A stretch of 64,000 bases of DNA from Halanaerobium saccharolyticum (GTDB lineage: Bacteria > Bacillota > Halanaerobiia > Halanaerobiales > Halanaerobiaceae), in assembly GCF_003259895.1 (NCBI RefSeq), contig NZ_QLME01000005.1, positions 94,983 to 158,982 of the forward strand, given 5' to 3'. Both the position numbers and the translations under genes were made by a program. The notes below the pieces were generated by a model that was given only the letters and a program-made list of their open reading frames with translations, was not told where the DNA came from and ran no database searches. The first letter of the stretch is position 1; every line of letters begins with the position of its first letter. Below are positions 36,702 through 47,218 of this stretch, piece after piece.

Positions 36702-37046
36702 ATGAAAAAAGAATATATTGGGAAAAAGATTAAAGAATATCGTAAAATCAAGGACTTAACTCAAGAAAACCTGGGTGAAAAAGCTGGACTTCATTATACA
36801 TATATTGGTCAGGTGGAAAGAGGAGAAAAAGAGCCATCATTAAAATCTCTGCTAAATATTGCTGACGCGCTTGATATTGGAGTTGATAAATTACTAATTA
36901 ATTATAATTTGAGTTCTGAGGCCAGTATTCAGATTTCGAATATAACAGATTTGCTTTTAAATAGAGATGAAAAAGAATTAGAGATGATCTATACTCTACT
37001 TAAAGATTTAACAAAGATTTTAGAGGCTCATAATATTGAAAATTGA
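36702..37046 (+). CDS. XRE-family helix-turn-helix regulator
   Basis: 114 codons from ATG 36702, with AGAGGTGA seven bases upstream. The N-terminal HTH_3 domain (residues 5-62) reads IKEYRKIKDLTQENLGEKAG, then YIGQVERGEKEPSL, typical of Cro/C1 regulators. The C-terminal 45 residues are helical (NRDEKELEMIYTLLKDLTKIL), probably for dimerisation, resembling SinR-like proteins. Direct repeats over its promoter suggest autoregulation. The target could include the adjacent small gene pair, which is inference. Confidence 0.9.
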   Translation: MKKEYIGKKIKEYRKIKDLTQENLGEKAGLHYTYIGQVERGEKEPSLKSLLNIADALDIGVDKLLINYNLSSEASIQISNITDLLLNRDEKELEMIYTLLKDLTKILEAHNIEN

Positions 37047-37064
37047 TAATATTTATGGTACAAT
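37036..37064 (+). promoter_or_regulatory. yebC promoter
   Basis: TTGAAA (37036-37041) and TACAAT (37059-37064), spacer 17, with an extended TG one base before the -10. It overlaps the end of the XRE gene. Confidence 0.65.
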
Positions 37065-37115
37065 AAACTGCAAACTGATTGAAGAAGTGTAATATGATCT
37101 AAGGAGGGTTATTAT

Positions 37116-37880
37116 ATGGCCGGACATTCCAAGTGGGCTAATATAAAGCATAAAAAGCAAAAAGAAGATAAGAGAAGAGGTAAATTGTTTTCAAAATTAA
37201 GTCGTAAAATAGCTGTGGCTGCCAGAGAAGGTGGCGGAGATCCAGAAATGAATGCCGATCTCAGAATGGCTATTCAAAAAGCTAAAGATAATAATATGCC
37301 GAATGATAATATTGAGAGAGCAATTAAACGTGGTACAGGTAATTTAGAAGGAATGACTTACGAGTCCTTTGTTTATGAGGGATATGGACCAGGCGGAGTT
37401 GCCTTATATCTTGATATTATGACTGATAACAGAAACAGAACTGCTTCAGAAGTGCGTCACATTCTTGATAAAAATGGTGGTAATCTAGGTTCTAATGGAT
37501 GTGTTTCCTGGATGTTCCAGCGCAAGGGTGAACTTGTAATTGATCTCAATGAATTTGAGGTTGGAGAAGAAGAACTGTTATTAGAAGCATTAGAAGCTGG
37601 AGCAGAAGATTTAGAATATGGGGAAGAAGAAGCTGTTATTTATACTGATCCAGGCAATTATGAATCTGCCAGAGAAGCTCTAGAAGAAGCAGGTTATGAA
37701 TTTGAATCAGCTGATTTAGCTATGATTCCTGATAATGAGGTTACTTTAGATAAGAGTGATGCCAAAAAGATGCTGAGATTAATGGATCAGTTGGAAGATC
37801 ATGATGATATTCAGGATTTATATTCTAATTTTAATATTCCAGACGAGATAAGAGCTGAAATTGAAGCTGAAGAAGATTAG
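37116..37880 (+). CDS. yebC: YebC/PmpR-family protein
   Basis: 254 codons with ATG after AAGGAGGG. The N-terminus AGHSKWANIKHKK and EVRHILDKNGGNLG are family signatures. YebC proteins have been described as DNA-binding regulators and, more recently, as factors that help ribosomes translate polyproline stretches. It precedes ruvC in many bacteria, as here, but a terminator and a new promoter separate them. Confidence 0.96.
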   Translation: MAGHSKWANIKHKKQKEDKRRGKLFSKLSRKIAVAAREGGGDPEMNADLRMAIQKAKDNNMPNDNIERAIKRGTGNLEGMTYESFVYEGYGPGGVALYLDIMTDNRNRTASEVRHILDKNGGNLGSNGCVSWMFQRKGELVIDLNEFEVGEEELLLEALEAGAEDLEYGEEEAVIYTDPGNYESAREALEEAGYEFESADLAMIPDNEVTLDKSDAKKMLRLMDQLEDHDDIQDLYSNFNIPDEIRAEIEAEED

Positions 37881-37936
37881 TTAAAAGTTAATCTAATTTT
37901 AATTTATTTGTTATAAAATAGATTTAGATTTTAATA

Positions 37937-37968
37937 AGGGCACTGTTCAGCAGTGTCTTTATTTTTTT
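37937..37968 (+). terminator. terminator after yebC
   Basis: GGGCACTG and CAGTGTCT form a stem around TTCAG, followed by a T-rich tail ending in TTTTTTT. Confidence 0.8.
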
Positions 37969-37988
37969 GTTTTAATAATTAACTATGT

Positions 37989-37998
37989 GTGATATAAT
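37989..37998 (+). promoter_or_regulatory. extended -10 promoter of the ruvC operon
   Basis: TATAAT at 37993-37998 preceded by TGA, an extended -10. The -35 (TTGTTT, 37967) would be 20 bases away and is weak. It lies 35 bp before the ruvC start. Confidence 0.5.
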
Positions 37999-38032
37999 TA
38001 CTTCAAACATTAGTTTGAATGGGGTGTGGCAT

Positions 38033-38530
38033 TTGCGTATTTTAGGTATTGACCCGGGGCTGGCAACTATTGGTTATGCTCTGGTAGACAAAGAAACAAA
38101 TCATTTTGACGTTTTAGAATATGGAGTTATTAAGACTTCAGCTGATAAAAGTGATGTAGAAAGACTAGAAATTATTCATAGAAATATTGAAGCTTTAATT
38201 AAAGAGTTTAAACCGGAAGAAATGGCAGTAGAAGAATTGTTTTTTAATAAAAATGTTAAAACAGCAATTGTGGTTGGTCAGGCCAGAGGAGTTATTCTGC
38301 TGGCAGGTTCTCAGGCTGGAATAAAGGTAGCTGAATATACTCCACTGCAGATTAAACAGGCAGTAGTTGGGTATGGAAGAGCTGATAAAATGCAGGTTCA
38401 GCAGATGGTAAAATCACTGCTTAATCTATCTGAAATACCAAGACCTGATGATGCAGCTGATGCCCTTGCTATCTCTATCTGTCACGGTCATGTTTACAGT
38501 GCTCATTCTGGATGGGAGGAAAGATTATGA
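38033..38530 (+). CDS. ruvC: Holliday junction endodeoxyribonuclease RuvC
   Basis: 165 codons from TTG 38033, chosen because GGGGTGTGG lies upstream and the protein then starts MRILGIDPG, as RuvC does; the ATG at 37985 would precede the promoter's transcript start. Catalytic acids are visible in GIDPG, VEELFF and RPDDAADALA. It cuts Holliday junctions after RuvAB migration. It shares an ATGA overlap with ruvA. Confidence 0.95.
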   Translation: MRILGIDPGLATIGYALVDKETNHFDVLEYGVIKTSADKSDVERLEIIHRNIEALIKEFKPEEMAVEELFFNKNVKTAIVVGQARGVILLAGSQAGIKVAEYTPLQIKQAVVGYGRADKMQVQQMVKSLLNLSEIPRPDDAADALAISICHGHVYSAHSGWEERL

Positions 38531-39132
38531 TCGGCTATTTAGAGGGAGAGGTAATTGACTCTGAAAGCACAAAAATTATATTAAAAATTAATGGAGTTGG
38601 TTATGAATTAGAGCTGGCAGGTTTTAAAAAACAGCCCAGAATTGGGGAAGAAATAGAAGTTTATACATACACCTATGTTAGAGAAGATACATTAAAGTTA
38701 TTTGCTTTTCCGGAAAAGATGGGCAAAGAGTTATTTGAAATTTTAATAACTGTTAATGGCATCGGTCCCAGTGCAGGTTTAAATATAATTAATACAATGC
38801 CTGCTTCCAGATTTATTTCAGCTATCATGCAGAAAAATGAAGTAGTTTTAAAAGAAATATCTGGTATTGGGCCCAAAACTGCTCAAAGGTTAATTCTGGA
38901 ACTCCAGAGCAAATTAGAAGACTTTGCTTATCTGCAGAGTAAAAATGGCCAGGAGGCAGAGGAAGAATTTACATCTAATGAAGAGCGTCAGGATATAGTG
39001 GATGCTCTGACTGCTCTAGGCTATAAGATTTCAGAGATAAATAGTGCTCTTAGAGAAGTAGAATTTAATGAGGAAGCGGATCTTTCTGAGAAAATCAGAT
39101 TAACTTTAAGTCAGCTTGGTAAGGAGAGATAA
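38527..39132 (+). CDS. ruvA: Holliday junction branch-migration protein RuvA
   Basis: 201 codons from ATG 38527 (ATGA overlap with the ruvC stop), with GGAGGAAAG upstream. An OB-fold N-terminus (MIGYLEGEV), two helix-hairpin-helix motifs ([23 protein letters not shown]) and a C-terminal domain III that contacts RuvB are all present. It forms the tetramer that holds the junction. Confidence 0.97.
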   Translation: MIGYLEGEVIDSESTKIILKINGVGYELELAGFKKQPRIGEEIEVYTYTYVREDTLKLFAFPEKMGKELFEILITVNGIGPSAGLNIINTMPASRFISAIMQKNEVVLKEISGIGPKTAQRLILELQSKLEDFAYLQSKNGQEAEEEFTSNEERQDIVDALTALGYKISEINSALREVEFNEEADLSEKIRLTLSQLGKER

Positions 39133-39134
39133 TA

Positions 39135-40142
39135 ATGGAAAATGAAAGAAGAGTTGTTTCTCCCAAACAAAAAAAAGATGATAATTCTATTGATAAGGGA
39201 TTAAGACCACTTAACTTAGAGGAATATGTTGGTCAGAGTAAATCAAAAGAAAAATTGAAAATTTTCATCCAGGCTGCTCGTGATCGAAAAGAAGCTCTTG
39301 ACCATGTAATGCTCTATGGACCACCAGGGCTTGGTAAAACCACCCTGGCCAATATTATAGCAAATGAATTAAATGTAAATATTCATCAGACATCAGGACC
39401 GGCGATAGAACGACCTGGAGATCTGGCTTCTATTCTGACAAATTTACAGCCGAGTGATGTTCTATTTATTGATGAAATTCACCGCTTAAATAAGATTGTG
39501 GAAGAGGTTTTATATCCTGCAATGGAGGATTACTGCCTGGATATAATTATTGGTAAAGGTCCAAGTGCACGTTCGGTAAGACTTGACCTGGCACCATTTA
39601 CCCTGGTAGGAGCTACTACCAAAGCTGGCAGACTTAGCTCTCCTTTAAGAGATAGATTTGGTGTGATCAACAGACTGGAGTTTTATGATCAAGATGAGCT
39701 GCAGGAAATTGTTATCCGGTCAGCAGATATTTTAAATATAGAAATCGTTGATCATGGTGCTCTGGAGATAGCTCGGCGTTCCCGGGGGACTCCCAGAATA
39801 GCTAACCGCCTCTTAAAAAGAGTAAGAGATTTTGCAGAAGTGAAAGCAGATGGTATAATTAACAGGGAAGTTGTGGATGCTGCTTTAAAACTGCTTGAAA
39901 TCGATGAACTGGGGCTTGATAGAATTGATCATAAGTTACTGAAAACAATAATGCTTAAATTTAGTGGTGGCCCGGTTGGATTAAACACCCTGGCAGCTGC
40001 GATTAGTGAAGAAACTGAAACGATTGAAGATGTTTATGAGCCTTATCTTCTGCAGCTTGGATTTTTAGAAAGAACTCCCAGAGGAAGAGTTGCAACAACT
40101 AAGGCCTATCAGCATCTAAAGATCAAACAGAATAAGGAATAA
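39135..40142 (+). CDS. ruvB: Holliday junction helicase motor RuvB
   Basis: 335 codons. AAA+ motifs: Walker [12 protein letters not shown], Walker [10 protein letters not shown], sensor VGATTKAG, and arginine finger [10 protein letters not shown]-terminal winged helix ends with [12 protein letters not shown]. It drives branch migration with RuvA. The start is ATG, 2 bases after ruvA, with AAGGAGAG overlapping the ruvA end. Confidence 0.98.
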   Translation: MENERRVVSPKQKKDDNSIDKGLRPLNLEEYVGQSKSKEKLKIFIQAARDRKEALDHVMLYGPPGLGKTTLANIIANELNVNIHQTSGPAIERPGDLASILTNLQPSDVLFIDEIHRLNKIVEEVLYPAMEDYCLDIIIGKGPSARSVRLDLAPFTLVGATTKAGRLSSPLRDRFGVINRLEFYDQDELQEIVIRSADILNIEIVDHGALEIARRSRGTPRIANRLLKRVRDFAEVKADGIINREVVDAALKLLEIDELGLDRIDHKLLKTIMLKFSGGPVGLNTLAAAISEETETIEDVYEPYLLQLGFLERTPRGRVATTKAYQHLKIKQNKE

Positions 40143-40186
40143 TTAATTATTTGATTAAGTTAAATGATTTTGGAGGTAATTTTTAA

Positions 40187-42344
<2,158 letters not shown>

Positions 42345-42350
42345 GATATT

Positions 42351-42373
42351 AATATTATTTTTAAAATAATATT
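42351..42373 (+). terminator. AT-only hairpin after tgt
   Basis: AATATTATTTT and AAAATAATATT are perfect 11-base arms around one base, followed by TCTCATTT. As a stem of only A-T pairs it is a weak terminator; it may mark a processing site before yajC. Confidence 0.45.
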
Positions 42374-42447
42374 TCTCATTTAGCAGGAATATTATAATTA
42401 TTGTTGAATTAGTTATGAGAGAAAAAAATTAATTAGGAGGATATTTA

Positions 42448-42765
42448 ATGGAATATTTATATGCAATTTTACCATGGGTCTTAATTTTCGGTATTTTTTG
42501 GTTCTTTTTAATCAGACCTCAACAAAAACAGAAAAAAGAACATCAGAATATGCTGGATAACCTTAGTGTCGGTGATAAGATCGTTACTATAGGTGGAATT
42601 AAAGGAAAAATAATCAAGCTTAAGGATAACAATATTAGAATTAGAGTTTCTTCCAATGTTGATATTGATTTTGTTAAAAGCGCTATTTCAAGAGTAGAAG
42701 AAAAAAGCGACAGCAGTAATAAAAAGCTGGAAAATAATGAGGAAACAGAAACAGAAAAGAAATAA
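42448..42765 (+). CDS. yajC: preprotein translocase subunit YajC
   Basis: 105 codons. One N-terminal membrane helix (LPWVLIFGIFWFFLI) is followed by the family motif RPQQKQKKEHQNML and GDKIVTIGGIKGKI. YajC associates with SecDF at the membrane. The acidic Ser/Asn/Glu-rich tail is unremarkable. ATG after TTAGGAGGA. Confidence 0.96.
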   Translation: MEYLYAILPWVLIFGIFWFFLIRPQQKQKKEHQNMLDNLSVGDKIVTIGGIKGKIIKLKDNNIRIRVSSNVDIDFVKSAISRVEEKSDSSNKKLENNEETETEKK

Positions 42766-42795
42766 TTTATTCAGTTGAGAACTGGGGGAAATAAT

Positions 42796-43341
42796 GTGAA
42801 AAATGCAATTAAAGAGTTTTTGCAATCTTTAGTAATAGCAGGAATACTGGCCTTCTTTATTATTACATTTGTTGCCCAGTCATTTGTAGTAGATGGAAGG
42901 TCAATGGCTAATACTCTTCAGGATGGTGAGAGGTTATTTGTTAATAAATTCATTTACAGATTTCAGCCACCAGAAAGAGGAGATATAATAGTGTTTTCTC
43001 CTAAAGGAGCGCCAGGCCAAAAATATATAAAAAGGGTGATAGGAACTCCTGGTGATACTGTTTATATTGATGAGGGAGTTACCTATGTTAATGGCGAAGC
43101 TTTAGAGGAAAATTATTTACCAGAAAAAATGATAGGGGATTTTGGCCCCTATGAAGTCCCGGAAGCAAGTGTTTTTGTTTTAGGGGATAACAGAAACCAT
43201 AGTGCTGATAGTCGTTTTTCCAGTATTGTGGGTTTTGTAGAATATGATGATATTTCAGGCCAAGCTTTCTGGGTTTACTGGCCTCTGACTGAAATGAGGG
43301 TTATTGATCATCAAAATTACAATTTATCATTCGAAAATTAA
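42796..43341 (+). CDS. lepB: signal peptidase I
   Basis: 181 codons from GTG 42796 with TGGGGGAA upstream; the TTG at 42775 has no ribosome site. One N-terminal membrane helix, then the catalytic Ser36 in DGRSMANTL and Lys79 in KYIKRVIGTPGD, followed by GDNRNHSADSR. It cleaves signal peptides on the outer face of the membrane. It sits between yajC and secD, an unusual place that couples export and signal-peptide removal in one operon. Confidence 0.95.
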   Translation: MKNAIKEFLQSLVIAGILAFFIITFVAQSFVVDGRSMANTLQDGERLFVNKFIYRFQPPERGDIIVFSPKGAPGQKYIKRVIGTPGDTVYIDEGVTYVNGEALEENYLPEKMIGDFGPYEVPEASVFVLGDNRNHSADSRFSSIVGFVEYDDISGQAFWVYWPLTEMRVIDHQNYNLSFEN

Positions 43342-43370
43342 TTGTTTATTGTTAGGAGGACATTTATTTA

Positions 43371-44579
43371 ATGAGGTATAAACAAAAAAGACGAATTAAA
43401 CTTATTGTTATTTTAGCTATTATTGCCTTTGCTGCCTTTTTATATATGCAGCACGGTATAAATTTAGGTCTTGATCTACAGGGTGGAGCCCATATAGTTT
43501 TACAGGCTCAACCTACAGCAGAAAGAGAAATAAATGATACTGTGATGACTGGGATTCAGAGTGTAATTGAGCGTCGTGTAAATCAGCTGGGTTTAAGTGA
43601 ACCTTTAATTCAGCGGCAGGGTAGTGACCGAATAATTGTCGAGCTGCCGGCGGTAGATAGCCCAAATGAAGCGATTAATACAATCGGTAGAACTGCAATG
43701 TTAACTTTTAAGAATTCTGCCGGGGAAGTATTGATGACTGGCGAAGCGGTTCATGATGCACGGGCTGATCATGATCAGTATGGTAGACCAGTAATTGCCT
43801 TTACTTTAACTGATGAGGGTTCTGATCAATTCGCGGACATAACGAGACAGTATATTGGAGAAAAAATAGGTATTTATCTTGATGATGAACAGCTGACTAA
43901 TCCTACAGTTCAGGCTGTAATTGAGGAACGAGGTCAAATTACAGGTTATGAAACAATTCAGGAAGCTGAAGAAGATGCAATACTAATCAGAGAAGGTGCC
44001 TTACCGGTCCCGGTTGAGGTTATAGAAACCAGGACAGTTGGACCTACTCTTGGAGAAATTTCAATCCAAAAGAGTATTAGAGCTGGGCTTCTTGGTCTCT
44101 TATTAGTAGCTATTTATATGGTATTTTATTATAGGTTCCCTGGAGTCTTGGCTGCTGTTATTCTGGCAATTTATGGTCTGATTCTAATGGGAACAATGGC
44201 AGGCCTACAGGCAACACTAACTTTACCTGGTATTGCAGGACTAATTCTTTCTATTGGTATGGCGGTTGATGCTAATATTATTATTTTCGAGCGCATAAAA
44301 GACGAATTGAAATCAGGTAAGACACTTCGCGCAGCTATTGATGCTGGTTTTAAAAGAGCTTATACGACCATTATTGATGCTAATGTTACTACAATTATGA
44401 CTGCTCTTATTCTGGCCTATTTTACTAGTGGTACAGTTAGAGGATTTGCTGTTACACTGGGCATAGGTATTATTGTCAGTATGTTTACTGCTTTTTTTGT
44501 TACCAGAAATGTAATTGATATTTTTGCTGGCAGTAAATTATTACGTGAAAATAAATCTTTCGGGGTCAGAAAGGGGTAA
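43371..44579 (+). CDS. secD: protein translocase subunit SecD
   Basis: 402 codons. An N-terminal membrane helix leads to the DLQGGAHIVL motif (DxxGG family signature). A shortened extracytoplasmic domain follows, then five C-terminal membrane helices with GMAVDANIIIFERIKDEL. SecDF uses the ion gradient to pull proteins through SecYEG. ATG after TTAGGAGG. Confidence 0.97.
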   Translation: MRYKQKRRIKLIVILAIIAFAAFLYMQHGINLGLDLQGGAHIVLQAQPTAEREINDTVMTGIQSVIERRVNQLGLSEPLIQRQGSDRIIVELPAVDSPNEAINTIGRTAMLTFKNSAGEVLMTGEAVHDARADHDQYGRPVIAFTLTDEGSDQFADITRQYIGEKIGIYLDDEQLTNPTVQAVIEERGQITGYETIQEAEEDAILIREGALPVPVEVIETRTVGPTLGEISIQKSIRAGLLGLLLVAIYMVFYYRFPGVLAAVILAIYGLILMGTMAGLQATLTLPGIAGLILSIGMAVDANIIIFERIKDELKSGKTLRAAIDAGFKRAYTTIIDANVTTIMTALILAYFTSGTVRGFAVTLGIGIIVSMFTAFFVTRNVIDIFAGSKLLRENKSFGVRKG

Positions 44580-44583
44580 TAAA

Positions 44584-45444
44584 GTGGATATTTTAGGAAA
44601 AAGAAAAATTTGGTATACGATTTCGCTTACAGTAATTGTTATTGGATTATTGTTTTTATTAATAAATGGTTTGAATTTAGGTATTGATTTTAATGGTGGA
44701 ACGTTAATGGAGTTTAGTTTTGAAGAAAATGTTTCGACAGAAGAAGTTAGAGGAGTTTTAGAAAAAATTGAGATTGCTGCCGACAGTAAAATCCAGCAGG
44801 CTGAAACTGCCGGTGAACATGGTGTGATTATCAGAGCTAAAACCTTAGAGTCAGAAGAAATTGTTGCTGTTGATAATGCAATTAGAGACGAATTTGAATC
44901 TGCAGAGATGCTGAGGACAGAGATGGTAGGTCCAACTATTGGTAGAGAATTGAGGGTCAATGCTTTACTGGCAATGCTTGCAGCCTCGATTGCTATAGTT
45001 GCTTATATTTCTTTCCGCTTTGAATTTAGATTTGCTGCGGTTTCTATCATAACTCTGATGCATGATGTTTTAATTACAGTTGGGATCTTCGCTATTTTAG
45101 GGAGAGAAATAAACACTCCATTTGTAGCTGCAATATTAACAATTATAGGTTATTCTATTAATGATACAATTGTTATTTTTGATAGAATCAGGGAAAATAT
45201 GAAGATGATGCATAAAGTGCCCTTTATAAAACAGGCTAACACTGCAGTTGTTGATACTTTACCAAGATCAATTAATACTTCAATAACTACTTTGATTACG
45301 ATTTTAGCTATTTATTTCTTTGGAGGAGCTTCAATTCAGACCTTTATGTTAGCTCTCTTTATTGGAATGTTTGCTGGTACTTATTCTTCAATCTTTGTGG
45401 CCAGTCCTTTATTGGTAACCTGGCAGGAAAAAATCAGCAAATAA
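44584..45444 (+). CDS. secF: protein translocase subunit SecF
   Basis: 286 codons from GTG 44584, with AAAGGGGT upstream; the ATG at 44515 lies within secD. Signatures GIDFNGGTLMEF, EMVGPTIGRELR and GYSINDTIVIFDRIRE are present, with six membrane helices. It is separate from SecD rather than fused. A strong terminator ends the yajC-lepB-secDF operon. Confidence 0.97.
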   Translation: MDILGKRKIWYTISLTVIVIGLLFLLINGLNLGIDFNGGTLMEFSFEENVSTEEVRGVLEKIEIAADSKIQQAETAGEHGVIIRAKTLESEEIVAVDNAIRDEFESAEMLRTEMVGPTIGRELRVNALLAMLAASIAIVAYISFRFEFRFAAVSIITLMHDVLITVGIFAILGREINTPFVAAILTIIGYSINDTIVIFDRIRENMKMMHKVPFIKQANTAVVDTLPRSINTSITTLITILAIYFFGGASIQTFMLALFIGMFAGTYSSIFVASPLLVTWQEKISK

Positions 45445-45468
45445 TAATTAGAAAATACTTAAGACTAT

Positions 45469-45496
45469 AACCCCTCCTGAATAATGGAGGGGTTTC
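45469..45496 (+). terminator. terminator after secF
   Basis: AACCCCTCC and GGAGGGGTT arms around an 8-base loop, followed by TTTCTAACTTT. Confidence 0.85.
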
Positions 45497-45521
45497 TAAC
45501 TTTAAAAAAGGCTGTGATAAT

Positions 45522-47186
45522 ATGGATATGAACTTACCCAAACACTACCGGCATTTTCAACGATATAGTGAAATCGCACAGATTCTTGTTAAAAATGGGC
45601 TTGGTTTTATAATTTCTCAGCTAGATTTAAATAAATATTTACCTTTTAGAAAAAGAATAAATACTGCAGAAAGACCAACCGGTAAAATGCTTGCTGTTAA
45701 AATTAGAGAAGTTTTACAGGAATTAGGTCCGGCATATATAAAATTAGGTCAGCTTTTAAGTACCAGAGCTGATGTTTTTCCTCCAGTATTTATAGCAGAA
45801 ATGAGAAAGCTTCAGGATAAGGTGCCTCCAGAAGATTTTGAAGAAATAGAAGAATTTTTAAAAATTGAGCTGGGGGATAAATTTGAAAATGAAATAATTA
45901 AAATTGAAAAAGAAGCAACAGCAGCTGCTTCAATTGCTCAAACACATAAGGTTGTTTTAAAAAACAACAAAAATGCTATTATGAAGGTTAAAAGACCTGG
46001 AATTGATAAAAAAATTAGTGTTGATGTAGAGATAATGGAAAATCTTGCTAAACAGGCTGAAGAAAGAGATTTATTTAATTCAGTAATCAGACCATTAGAG
46101 ATTATACAGGAATTTAAGAGGACAATTAAAGATGAGTTAAACTTTAAAGGAGAAATGGCAAATATTATTCGTTTCCGCAGTGATTTTGCTGATAATCCCT
46201 ATATAACCGCTCCAGAAGTATATTCGGAAATTTCGACTGTTAATGTTTTAATTATGGAAGAAATCAAAGGAATGAAACTTAGAGAGGTAGATCAGAGTCA
46301 TCCTCACAATAAATTTATTGCTGAACTTGGAGCTAAAGCATTAATGAGGCAGGTATTAATTAATGGTTTTTTCCATGCTGATCCACATCCGGGGAATATT
46401 TTTATAACCGGTGAAAAGACTATTGCCTATGTTGATTTTGGAATGGTAGGTCGGATCACAGAAGAGGATAGAGATCTAATGGCACTGCTTTTTTATGCCC
46501 TGATTAATAAAAAAATAAATGTTTTAATGGATGTAATCTTGATCCTTGGCAGTAAGCCAGACAATTTTAACCGCAGAAGATTTCAGCTGGATATGGAGAA
46601 AATTCTGGATCGTTATTATGGCAGTGATCTAGCTAATATTGAAATTAAAGCAGTTTTTGAAGATCTGCAGTATTTTATTTATGAACATCAGATTAGAATG
46701 CCGCAAGATTTCTTTTTATTATTTAGAGCCATTGCAGTTAGTGAGGGTGTCGGTCAGGATCTTGATCCAGATTTTAATGTAGTTGAAGTTGGAAAAAGTT
46801 TCATTTCTGATATTTTAGATGATCGGATGCAGGTGGATAAAATCATCTCCAGAGTGGGATCTGAAATCTGGAAGTTCGGACGCAAAAAACATGAGCTAAA
46901 TAATCAGTTAAAAACTGTTTTAAGCAAACTTGTGGAGGATGATTTTACTATTAATTTTAGACACACTAATCTGGAGAATCTTATTTCCAGAATTGATATA
47001 ATCTCAAATCGGCTGTCTATGAGTTTAATCATTGCTTCTTTAATAATTGGTTCAACTTTACTAATTCAGACAAATATGGAACCAACTATTTTTAATATTC
47101 CTCTTTTAGGTTTTATTGGTTATTCTTTTGCAGGAATTTTGGGGCTGCTGCTTGTAATTTCTATTTTTCGATCCGGTAAATATTAA
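45522..47186 (+). CDS. AarF/ABC1/UbiB-family kinase-like protein
   Basis: 554 codons. Family motifs: the KxGQ signature in IKLGQLLSTRAD, the alanine-rich nucleotide loop in ATAAASIAQTHKV, VKRPGID, and FFHADPHPGNIF with VDFGMVG. Two C-terminal membrane helices (about residues 495-550) anchor it. In respiring bacteria UbiB supports ubiquinone synthesis. In anaerobic Firmicutes the role is unknown and may concern isoprenoid lipids. Start is ATG 45522 or 45528, both with a weak ribosome site. Confidence 0.92.
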   Translation: MDMNLPKHYRHFQRYSEIAQILVKNGLGFIISQLDLNKYLPFRKRINTAERPTGKMLAVKIREVLQELGPAYIKLGQLLSTRADVFPPVFIAEMRKLQDKVPPEDFEEIEEFLKIELGDKFENEIIKIEKEATAAASIAQTHKVVLKNNKNAIMKVKRPGIDKKISVDVEIMENLAKQAEERDLFNSVIRPLEIIQEFKRTIKDELNFKGEMANIIRFRSDFADNPYITAPEVYSEISTVNVLIMEEIKGMKLREVDQSHPHNKFIAELGAKALMRQVLINGFFHADPHPGNIFITGEKTIAYVDFGMVGRITEEDRDLMALLFYALINKKINVLMDVILILGSKPDNFNRRRFQLDMEKILDRYYGSDLANIEIKAVFEDLQYFIYEHQIRMPQDFFLLFRAIAVSEGVGQDLDPDFNVVEVGKSFISDILDDRMQVDKIISRVGSEIWKFGRKKHELNNQLKTVLSKLVEDDFTINFRHTNLENLISRIDIISNRLSMSLIIASLIIGSTLLIQTNMEPTIFNIPLLGFIGYSFAGILGLLLVISIFRSGKY

Positions 47187-47218
47187 AAATAACTAATAAT
47201 AGATTTTGGTGATAATTA

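Noticed and set aside
36536..36733. 65-codon open frame before the XRE gene
   Set aside because: It starts inside a terminator, has no ribosome site, and runs over the promoter boxes and the XRE start in another frame.
36051..37115. possible prophage or mobile-island remnant around the small genes and XRE regulator
   Set aside because: No integrase, transposase, attachment-type repeat of rnpB or the tRNA, or shift in composition was seen.
44541..44960. 139-codon minus-strand frame opposite secF
   Set aside because: It lies wholly opposite a well-supported gene, with no start signals.
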